A stretch of DNA of 5,590 nucleotides from Pseudomonadota bacterium (GTDB lineage Bacteria > Desulfobacterota > BSN033 > WVXP01 > G020346125), in contig DAOVGJ010000144.1 in NCBI GenBank assembly GCA_030672465.1, positions 1-5,590 of the forward strand, read 5' to 3'. Below the pieces are notes generated by a model. It made no database searches and was not told the origin of the DNA. It worked only from the letters and a program-made list of their open reading frames with translations. Positions 1 through 5,020 of this stretch are shown piece by piece (the stretch's first letter is position 1; the number at the start of each line of letters is the position of its first letter). The translations under genes and the position numbers were made by a program.

Positions 1-335
1 TTTGTATGTGTGCGTTGTTAATAACAACGCGGAATACCTTCGGTGCCTCGGCTTCACTATGGTGGCTGGGGCAAAATTTTATGGATATTGCCCCTTACAT
101 TAATGACTCTCGGGCCCTGAAACTAATACTGATAGGAGGTGTTACAGGTCGTGAGGTCGAAGGTCACGACTGGCAAAATATCCTGGGCACCCTCGGATGG
201 CAGCAATACGACCACCTAATTGCTAATATTTCCTACACCATAGGTATTGCTCTGATGATCGTATCACTGATTTGGGGGGGATATATTTTGTATTGGCAAT
301 TTAAGAACGTCGATGCGTTTAGAACATCTATTTGA
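1..335 (+). CDS. C-terminal part of an integral membrane protein (5' end outside window)
   Basis: The frame is open to the left edge (first full codon at position 3, TGT) and ends at TGA 333-335. The first ATG, at 6, has no visible ribosome binding site, so I treat this as the tail of a longer gene. Counting from that Met, residues about 18-38 hold a compact aromatic and acidic stretch (LWWLGQNFMDIAPYINDSRA). A soluble-looking segment with HDW and YDH follows. Residues about 75-97 form a clear transmembrane helix (ISYTIGIALMIVSLIWGGYI), and a short basic tail ends the protein. The style faintly recalls membrane proteins annotated near M50-type metallopeptidases, but no HExxH motif lies in the visible part and I cannot name the family. 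The gene converges on the transaldolase gene, with 75 bases between them and no convincing terminator. Confidence 0.7.
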   Translation, partial: CMCALLITTRNTFGASASLWWLGQNFMDIAPYINDSRALKLILIGGVTGREVEGHDWQNILGTLGWQQYDHLIANISYTIGIALMIVSLIWGGYILYWQFKNVDAFRTSI

Positions 336-410
336 AGGTGAGGCTCACACCCCAAGAAAAAGGGTCGCATCATAAGGAAAGGGAGGCAGGCTGTTCAATC
401 CGCCGAAGTT

Positions 411-1661
411 TCAAATCAACGATTTTACCCGGTCGTCAAGGGCCCTCTGGTCCGTGGCAAATGAGTAAAGCCCGCTTATGTTCATAAGGGCGTCCATGCC
501 AATTTTCCCCGAAAAAAGCCTGTCCTGCCACCTCTCATAGACCGGAATCTTCCCGTCGGTGGCAACGGCCTGGCGATCCTCATCGGACCACCGGGGAAGG
601 AAGTCGCCAAACCCCGCGTCTTCAAAGTGAGCCTGGAGATCTTCCGGAGCCAAGGTATCGATATTCTTAATTAAAAGATCCTCAACACACTTCTTGAATG
701 CATCCGGTACTTCCCACAAGGTTGTGCCGTTGAAATCATCGAGCTTCACTCCTCCTGCGAGCCTAACGGGGGGATCATTATGCACCTGCGAGGAGATTCC
801 TTCCGCGGGATTTTCCCGGAACTCGGCCGTCACCTTGGTGGGCATCGTGAGCACATCGACCCCCGCAAGAGAGGCCACTTGAGATCCCTCTCTCATGCTT
901 GCACCGATGAGGAGGGTTTCCATCCTTCCGTCCTCCCGAAGCTTCAAGATCTCTCTCTGGGTTGCGAGGGTCGCCTTCTCGCCCACGTTTTGGCCGTCGC
1001 CGAGATTGCTGTCGGCTACGAAGGAATTGAGCCTGCCCAAAAAGACGTTGACGTAACGGGGACGTGACAGGAGGGCAGCTAGGTAATTGTGTCTGGCGGA
1101 AAAACCCAGGGTGAAGTTCACGGGAACACCGAGTTGCCCGAGCTTTCGAGCGGCGAGAAACCCCGCCGGTGCGAGGGGGACCTTCACGTAGAACCTCTCG
1201 GGACAGATTTCGTAAAACCTCCTGCCGTATTTCACGGTTCGTTCCACATCATTTGCGACATCGGTATGGGGCTCAACGCTCACATGTGCATCGAACTGTT
1301 CAACAAGCCGGAGGCCGTGATTGGTATTCAGAGCGAATGCCACCTCCAGCAATAACTCTCTCTCATCTATTTCAGGGGCTACCTTTTTTATGGCTGAAGC
1401 AACCTTGGGAATGAAGTCGTCGTAGATACCCTTCTGAACTTCTTTGTTTAGGAGGGTATTGTTTGTAGTAAGCGCCACGAATTGCGAATTCCATAACCTC
1501 GAGGCCTCCTCTATGTCGCCGGTGTCAAGCCACAATCTCGACCCGGCGTTGAAGACCTTGTTCCACACAGGGACTTCCCTCATCTCTACTTGAAGTTTAC
1601 CGAAGTCATGAACGAAACCCTTACGAACAAGCTCGGCCATTGTCTCTGCAACCGTCTTCAT
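411..1661 (-). CDS. transaldolase family protein (class I Schiff-base aldolase)
   Basis: This 416-residue cytosolic enzyme probably transfers a dihydroxyacetone unit between sugar phosphates in the non-oxidative pentose phosphate pathway. The order of motifs follows E. coli TalB. DTGDI at 46-50 carries the catalytic Asp46. TTNNT at 65-69 replaces the usual TTNPS. SVEPHTD near 128-134 carries Glu130. YVKVPLAPAGFLAARKL at 158-174 carries the likely Schiff-base Lys160. VNFTLGFSARHN at 181-192 and VFLGRLNS at 206-213 complete the phosphate-binding side of the barrel. At 416 residues it is longer than TalB (about 317) or the short fructose-6-phosphate aldolase type (about 220). The extra length is an N-terminal extension and a C-terminal segment from about 325. 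The ATG at 1659-1661 (complement) is preceded by GGAGGA (complement of 1675-1680) at a rather long 13-base spacing; an in-frame stop just upstream excludes a longer start. Exact substrate preference (transaldolase or sugar-phosphate aldolase) cannot be settled from sequence alone. Confidence 0.93.
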   Translation of the reverse strand: MKTVAETMAELVRKGFVHDFGKLQVEMREVPVWNKVFNAGSRLWLDTGDIEEASRLWNSQFVALTTNNTLLNKEVQKGIYDDFIPKVASAIKKVAPEIDERELLLEVAFALNTNHGLRLVEQFDAHVSVEPHTDVANDVERTVKYGRRFYEICPERFYVKVPLAPAGFLAARKLGQLGVPVNFTLGFSARHNYLAALLSRPRYVNVFLGRLNSFVADSNLGDGQNVGEKATLATQREILKLREDGRMETLLIGASMREGSQVASLAGVDVLTMPTKVTAEFRENPAEGISSQVHNDPPVRLAGGVKLDDFNGTTLWEVPDAFKKCVEDLLIKNIDTLAPEDLQAHFEDAGFGDFLPRWSDEDRQAVATDGKIPVYERWQDRLFSGKIGMDALMNISGLYSFATDQRALDDRVKSLI

Positions 1662-1753
1662 AGCAGCGATTTATTCCTCCTTTACATGCTTTTTCTCTGT
1701 CAATTTTGATCGAGAGATATTGGGATCAAGAATGTAAAGAGGCCGACCTTTTG

Positions 1754-1762
1754 AATATACCA
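1754..1762 (-). promoter_or_regulatory. candidate extended -10 promoter of the transaldolase gene
   Basis: Read on the minus strand this is TGGTATATT, a TGn extended -10 with 5 of 6 matches to TATAAT. The position 17 bases upstream (ATGTTT) is a poor -35, which is tolerated for extended -10 promoters. A start about 7 bases downstream would give a leader of roughly 85 bases before the ATG. This is inference from consensus only. Confidence 0.3.
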
Positions 1763-1840
1763 TTTCTAAGGGAACAAAACATTGGGTAAAGCCTTTTTTG
1801 ACAGATCCATTAGTATTCAATCCGAATCAACAGCATAGCG

Positions 1841-1981
1841 GTGGTGGAGACCAAATACTTGTGCAAATCGATTCTTGAGGAGTTTTACGGCAAGACCTCA
1901 AAGAGACGCCTTTCTCCGCTAGGTGATCTCATTTTTCAGCACGTTGGCTCGAAAATCGCCAATTATCTCGGAAAATCCTAA
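1841..1981 (+). other. short open frame, possible gene remnant or small protein
   Basis: A 46-codon frame starts at tandem GTG codons (1841, 1844) and ends at TAA 1979-1981; the next in-frame stop upstream is TAG 1811-1813. A TTG at 1859 preceded by GGTGGAG is another possible start. The translation has a protein-like composition and includes ILEEFYGKTSKRRLSPLGDL. The SPLGDLIF stretch is loosely like the N-terminal part of endonuclease III/HhH-GPD proteins, where a similar DPLxxLI stretch precedes the LSQNTS-type helix. Here that continuation is missing and the frame ends soon after. It could be a decayed 5' gene fragment, a real small protein, or chance. No clear ribosome binding site fits the GTG starts. 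Confidence 0.2.
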
Positions 1982-2087
1982 AAATCTTAACCTCATTTCT
2001 TCCTGTCCAAATAACCCCGTCCTTAAGCCATCCCAGATAGATTTTTTGTGAAATTGGGAGAAAACCGGCGAGCTCGTCCTTGGAGAC

Positions 2088-2116
2088 GGGACAATGGCGG
2101 TAAAATATGGTATGAA
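2088..2116 (+). promoter_or_regulatory. candidate sigma70-type promoter of the Slp lipoprotein gene
   Basis: The -35-like GGGACA (2088-2093) is separated by 17 bases from TATGAA (2111-2116), which is preceded by TGG (2108-2110) as an extended -10. Each hexamer matches consensus at 4 of 6 positions. Transcription would begin near 2123, about 24 bases before the start codon. A TAAAAT at 2101-2106 is a competing -10, but it lacks a well-spaced -35. Confidence 0.35.
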
Positions 2117-2146
2117 TAAATGAAGGACTGAATAAAGGAGTGGGTA

Positions 2147-2725
2147 ATGGAGGATGAGATGGCAAGAAGGCTAAAAAATTCTTGGCCTCTGTCCCTTGTA
2201 ACGGCGGGGATTATCCTTTTACTGCTTGTCGTGCTCAACGGCTGCTCGTCGACCCAGAAACGCCCAGACCGGAAGGAGGGTTATGAAAAGATTCCCTTTT
2301 CGGAGATCCATCGATCCCCAGAGCAATATCGGGGGAGATCGGTCAGGTTAGGTGGGGTGATTGTCGATGTGGTAAACAAGGAGGAGGGGAGTACCATTGA
2401 AATCCTTGAGAAACCCCTCAACTGGCGGGGGCGTCCGAAACCCGGCGATGAATCTGGTGGTCGGTTCATCGCGATTTTCGGGGAATTTCTCGATGAAGAG
2501 ATTTATCGTTCCAACCGGCCAGTAACCGTCGTAGGCGAGATTACTGGGGTGAAAACAGCTCCAATTGGAGAGATGGTATACAACTATCCCCTTCTTTCGG
2601 GAAGAGAAATTCGCCTTTGGGAAGAGAAGGGCTATTGGGACAGAGCGCGAATGCACATCGGAATTGGCGCCAGCGGAGGCAGTGGTGGGACAGGCGTGGG
2701 CGGCGGTGTGGGCATATCTTTTTAA
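2147..2725 (+). CDS. slp: Slp-family outer-membrane lipoprotein
   Basis: This is a predicted 192-residue lipoprotein of the Slp family (starvation-inducible outer-membrane lipoprotein; E. coli Slp is about 188 residues; biochemical role not established). The N-terminus has a basic stretch, a hydrophobic core at 15-30 and a lipobox LNGC with acceptor Cys33. Ser34 at +2 fits outer-membrane sorting by E. coli rules. Family motifs follow in order: FSEIHRSPEQYRGRSVRLGG at 51-70, STIEILEKPLNWRGRPKPGD at 82-101, GGRFIAIFGEFLDEEIY at 104-120, RPVTVVGEITG at 124-134 and IGEMVYNYPLL at 140-150. The last 25 residues are glycine-rich (GIGASGGSGGTGVGGGVGIS) and not typical of the E. coli protein. The chosen ATG has AAAGGAG six bases upstream. 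A second in-frame ATG at 2159, also preceded by GGAGGA, would shorten the signal peptide by four residues and may be the real start. The 118-residue gene follows 24 bases downstream. Confidence 0.9.
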   Translation: MEDEMARRLKNSWPLSLVTAGIILLLLVVLNGCSSTQKRPDRKEGYEKIPFSEIHRSPEQYRGRSVRLGGVIVDVVNKEEGSTIEILEKPLNWRGRPKPGDESGGRFIAIFGEFLDEEIYRSNRPVTVVGEITGVKTAPIGEMVYNYPLLSGREIRLWEEKGYWDRARMHIGIGASGGSGGTGVGGGVGISF

Positions 2726-2749
2726 TTCAGCAAATGAAAAGGTATAACA

Positions 2750-3106
2750 ATGAATGTAAAACAGCTCATACTAGAGTTTCAGTACTCTGAAAAGATCAAG
2801 TCCCAACTCATCATTGGCTCCAATCTCCTTCCCCATCTTGAGGCCCTCAAGGGTGAGGAGAGGGTCGGAGCCGAAAAGATTCTCAAAACCTATCTACAAT
2901 TGCTTCTGGCGGAGATACGTATCGCCCGGAATACCGTAAAATCGGTCAATTACCACGGTGCAGAAAAGAATGTGACAGAAAGCCTGAGAAGCCTGGGAAT
3001 GAACGATCTGGCGAACTCGAATCTCCATATCTCCAAGGCCCTGAGTTACATTACCACCTCCTGTGGGGCGGCCATGACGAGCCTTCAGAAAAGTAACCTC
3101 CTCTAG
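2750..3106 (+). CDS. hypothetical 118-residue alpha-helical protein
   Basis: I do not recognise this protein. It has 118 residues, no signal peptide and no convincing membrane helix. The composition and spacing suggest three or four amphipathic helices: about 3-32, 36-68 (VGAEKILKTYLQLLLAEIRI, long and leucine-rich), 70-83 and 85-113. The single cysteine is Cys105, in TTSCGAA. ATG 2750 is preceded by AAAAGG (2737-2742) at a seven-base spacing, which supports translation. It starts 24 bases after the Slp lipoprotein stop on the same strand, with no terminator between, so the two are probably co-transcribed. It could be a cytoplasmic helical-bundle partner or regulator, but nothing in the sequence gives a function. 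Confidence 0.75.
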   Translation: MNVKQLILEFQYSEKIKSQLIIGSNLLPHLEALKGEERVGAEKILKTYLQLLLAEIRIARNTVKSVNYHGAEKNVTESLRSLGMNDLANSNLHISKALSYITTSCGAAMTSLQKSNLL

Positions 3107-3216
3107 AGCGTATTAGGGGGATTTGGAGAAAAGCGGATTGAAAAAGGTTCATGATAAAACGGGATCCTACCATATCGCACCGAAATAAATTTGCTAAGCC
3201 CCAAAATCCCGGATGA

Positions 3217-3258
3217 TTGACCTAAGTCAAGGGCTTCCTTTAAAAAAACGATTAAATT
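3217..3258 (+). promoter_or_regulatory. FNR/CRP-type palindrome with candidate class II promoter
   Basis: TTGACctaaGTCAA (3217-3230) is a perfect inverted repeat with a four-base centre, the layout of FNR/CRP-superfamily sites (FNR consensus TTGAT-N4-ATCAA). TAAATT (3253-3258) is a 4-of-6 match to -10. A start near 3265 would place the palindrome centre at about -41.5, the classic class II activator position. It lies upstream of the beta-grasp gene at 3314. Other readings are possible. TTGACC could be a plain -35 with TAAAAA at 3241 as -10. Or AAGCCC (3196-3201) and GGGCTT (3231-3236), which flank the palindrome as an outer inverted repeat, could make it part of an RNA hairpin ending the upstream transcript. 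Confidence 0.45.
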
Positions 3259-3313
3259 TATACCGATGGAATATTTTCTTTCACCTAAGTGATTTTGGAA
3301 AAGAAGATAATCC

Positions 3314-3592
3314 ATGCCCGCACTAAATCCCAAAACTCCCGTCTACCTATTCGGGTCCTTGCTCAATGGTTTGGTGGACCTTTGTAACTCCCCGATCCAA
3401 TTGGACCTAGAAACCCCCACCCCCTTATTCGAAGTCTTGAATCTCCTTGCAATTCCCTCTGGCAAGGTACAGTTGGTCATGGTCAACCACAGGGCCGTAT
3501 ACCGGGATCATTTGATTTGTCCTGGGGATCGTGTATCTCTATTTCCTAGAGAATACCCCTTTTTTCCTGATTGGAAAGACTTTCGATTCTAA
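3314..3592 (+). CDS. beta-grasp ubiquitin-like protein (ThiS/MoaD or Mut7-C ubiquitin type), no C-terminal GG
   Basis: This 92-residue protein appears to have a beta-grasp fold. Residues 7-14 (TPVYLFGS) look like strand 1 and 28-32 (IQLDL) like strand 2. Residues 36-51 (TPLFEVLNLLAIPSGK) form the helix with the following IPxxxV turn. VQLVMVNHRAVYRD (52-65) followed by PGDRVSLFPREYPFF (70-84) matches the 'xxxVNgxxVxxxxxlxdGDrVslfP' signature of ThiS/MoaD and of the ubiquitin-like domain fused to Mut7-C RNases. Sulfur-carrier members end in Gly-Gly at the active tail. This protein instead runs on to FPDWKDFRF, so it probably does not carry a thiocarboxylate in the usual way. The ATG at 3314 has only a weak GAAG (3303-3306) seven bases upstream. 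No E1-like (ThiF/MoeB) or molybdopterin synthase large subunit gene lies in the window. Confidence 0.68.
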   Translation: MPALNPKTPVYLFGSLLNGLVDLCNSPIQLDLETPTPLFEVLNLLAIPSGKVQLVMVNHRAVYRDHLICPGDRVSLFPREYPFFPDWKDFRF

Positions 3593-3679
3593 TTCGACGC
3601 TCGTGAGCGGGTGGCGTCATCCATAAAATATTCACACCTGAAATCCATATCATCATGAATATGCCCTTTCTGAGCCAAG

Positions 3680-3724
3680 CACCATCATAAGTAAGCAATT
3701 TACTCTGCTTATTGGGTTATGGTG
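3680..3724 (+). other. imperfect hairpin, possible terminator, in the 3593-3867 spacer
   Basis: CACCAT (3680-3685) pairs with ATGGTG (3719-3724), and TAAGCA (3692-3697) pairs with TGCTTA (3706-3711) around an eight-base loop. An internal loop of six and seven bases separates the two six-pair stems. AATTTT follows at once, so a weak rho-independent terminator for the beta-grasp gene is possible, although the stem is AU-rich and the T-run is short. A smaller alternative hairpin, AGTAA (3690-3694) with TTACT (3699-3703), overlaps it. Elsewhere in this 275-base spacer, GACGC (3596-3600) pairs with GCGTC (3614-3618) without a T-tract. No supported gene lies here. Confidence 0.3.
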
Positions 3725-3824
3725 AATTTTCTCTGGATCGACAACAGGTAGGTGCGACGAAGTGGAGAGTGATACGATTGCGACCAAAACATACGGTCAA
3801 ACGGGCCAAAAGGTTACCGTGGGG

Positions 3825-3833
3825 TGTTATGAT
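3825..3833 (+). promoter_or_regulatory. candidate extended -10 promoter of the 4Fe-4S protein gene
   Basis: TGT-TATGAT is an extended -10 with 5 of 6 matches to TATAAT. No good -35 lies 16-18 bases upstream (GCCAAA). Transcription from near 3840 would place the strong ribosome binding site at 3851 just inside the leader. Support is consensus only. Confidence 0.3.
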
Positions 3834-3850
3834 ATGAACATTCTCAGCAG

Positions 3851-3870
3851 GGAGGGAGGTAGCAAGGTTG
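3851..3870 (+). promoter_or_regulatory. strong ribosome binding site selecting a TTG start
   Basis: GGAGGGAGG (3851-3859) lies eight bases before TTG 3868-3870. The nearby ATG at 3834 is in another frame and its frame closes after 18 codons. The purine-rich site therefore fixes TTG as the initiation codon of the 4Fe-4S protein. Confidence 0.75.
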
Positions 3871-4974
3871 CGAACAAAAGATATATATAAACAATTGGCG
3901 GATCATCTCTCTTCCTTGGGAATGGGATACCCGCCTAGTGAGGACTTGGAGGAGATACTCAGGGCAAATTTCAATCCAACGGAAGCTGAGGTTGCGATGG
4001 CGCTTCCAACCAGGGTCATTCCCCTTCAACCCACTGCGATTGATGACGTCATGGAGGCGGTTCGCATTCCGAGGGCGGAGTTGGAAGACATACTGGAGGG
4101 TCTTTCACACAAGGGACTGTTGTTTTCCGGCAAGACCAAAGATGGGAAGAAGGGGTATGCCTTGCAGCAGGTGGGCTTCGGGTTTCCTCAGGCTTTTTTC
4201 TGGAAGGGAGAAGATACGCCCCATGCACGAAACATGGCCACTCTGGTTGTCAAGTATTTTAACCGGAAGGTGACGCGGGAGGCGTACGGGCCTGCTGAGA
4301 CTAAACCATTCCGATATATCCCCGTGGGGGAGACCATTGAGTTTGATATACAGGCCGTCTACCCCTACCATATGATGGAACAAGTCATCCAGCAGGCGAA
4401 GGTAATCGCCGTAGCTCATTGCCCTTGTCGCATGACTGCTTATTTACGGGGCAGAGGCTGTGAACACCCCACTGAGGTATGTATAAAATTCAATGATCTG
4501 GCCGAGTATGTGATTGAGCGGGAATTGGCGAGAGAGATCACAAAGGAGGAAGCCCTCACGATAATCAAAGGGAGTGCGGAAGCGGGTTTGGTACATTTTG
4601 TTGATAATGCCATAGCTGATATAAAACATAACTGTAATTGCTGCGGTTGTGCCTGCTGGAGTGTGGGGAGCATCAAGAGGAGAAAAATACCAAGAGACAT
4701 CATAATGGCCACCTATTTCATCCGGGAGACAGACGATGATGCGTGTACTGGTTGTGGTGAGTGTGTTGAGATATGCCCGGTTGATGCCCTTACCATGGAG
4801 GGTGATGTCCCCACTGTTGATGAAGAGTGGTGTATAGGCTGCGGAGTGTGCGTTGCCAAATGCCCCGCCACAGCGGCACAATTGAAGCTCAGGCCAGATA
4901 AAATAGATCACATGCCAGCACCAGATTTTAAGGAACTGCATGAAAAGATATTGGAGGAGAAAGGACTGAAATAG
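3868..4974 (+). CDS. 4Fe-4S dicluster protein with N-terminal winged-helix-like region
   Basis: This 368-residue, apparently cytoplasmic iron-sulfur protein has no signal peptide or membrane helix. Residues about 25-103 (from LEEILRANFNPTEAEVAMAL through the IPRAELEDILEGLSHKGLL stretch) look like a winged-helix fold. A central region contains HCPCR (Cys185, Cys187), Cys198 in RGCEHP, Cys205, and the dense CNCCGCAC motif with cysteines at 256, 258, 259, 261 and 263. The C-terminus has two classic CxxCxxCxxxCP motifs. The first uses Cys293, 296, 299 and 303 (CTGCGECVEICP); the second uses Cys322, 325, 328 and 332 (CIGCGVCVAKCP). These are bacterial-ferredoxin-type and should bind two 4Fe-4S clusters. 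This layout occurs in annotated '4Fe-4S binding protein' families of anaerobes, whose partners are mostly unknown, so the role (electron transfer, or redox or metal sensing) is inference. Translation starts at TTG with a strong ribosome binding site. The TPR gene begins 46 bases downstream without an obvious terminator. Confidence 0.88.
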   Translation: MRTKDIYKQLADHLSSLGMGYPPSEDLEEILRANFNPTEAEVAMALPTRVIPLQPTAIDDVMEAVRIPRAELEDILEGLSHKGLLFSGKTKDGKKGYALQQVGFGFPQAFFWKGEDTPHARNMATLVVKYFNRKVTREAYGPAETKPFRYIPVGETIEFDIQAVYPYHMMEQVIQQAKVIAVAHCPCRMTAYLRGRGCEHPTEVCIKFNDLAEYVIERELAREITKEEALTIIKGSAEAGLVHFVDNAIADIKHNCNCCGCACWSVGSIKRRKIPRDIIMATYFIRETDDDACTGCGECVEICPVDALTMEGDVPTVDEEWCIGCGVCVAKCPATAAQLKLRPDKIDHMPAPDFKELHEKILEEKGLK

Positions 4975-5020
4975 GAATGCTTATCAACCTTCCCCACAGA
5001 CTCATGGAGATAGCGCTCAT

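Larger units (their letters stand above)
1662..2146. other. 485-base divergent intergenic spacer
   Basis: This lies between the divergently transcribed transaldolase and Slp lipoprotein genes. It holds a candidate promoter for each gene and one short open frame (1841-1981), each listed separately. An 8-base direct repeat, TGAATAAA, occurs at 2113-2120 and 2129-2136, 16 bases apart, overlapping the lipoprotein -10 region and leader. A TTGACA at 1798-1803 has no well-spaced -10. From 1982 to about 2080 I see nothing with support: every frame on the plus strand is broken by stops, and the minus-strand frames lack a ribosome binding site and a recognisable product. Confidence 0.6.

Noticed and set aside
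336..360. GTGAG-G-CTCAC inverted repeat after the left-edge gene, considered as a terminator
   Set aside because: The one-base loop cannot close, the realistic stem is only about four pairs, and no T-run follows.
694..1414. Several plus-strand open frames within the transaldolase gene
   Set aside because: They are antisense shadows of a well-supported minus-strand gene, have no family resemblance and lack ribosome binding sites.
1798..1803. A perfect TTGACA considered as a -35 for a transcript reading toward 1841
   Set aside because: No -10-like hexamer lies 16-18 bases downstream; the nearest (TATTCA at 1814) is too close.
1929..2238. Two minus-strand open frames covering the Slp promoter region and start
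   Set aside because: They overlap each other and the Slp gene start, have odd His/Pro/Ser-rich beginnings and no credible ribosome binding site.
2565..2747. A 60-codon plus-strand frame overlapping the end of the Slp gene
   Set aside because: It is an out-of-frame shadow of the lipoprotein's coding sequence; the Slp frame is supported by family motifs throughout.
3834..3890. An 18-codon ATG frame just before the 4Fe-4S gene, considered as a leader peptide
   Set aside because: It overlaps the strong ribosome binding site and start of the main gene, has no ribosome binding site of its own, and lacks a run of regulatory codons.
4444..4941. A 165-codon minus-strand frame opposite the 4Fe-4S gene
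   Set aside because: It is antisense to the ferredoxin-type cluster motifs, shows no recognisable domain and is best explained by codon bias of the real gene.
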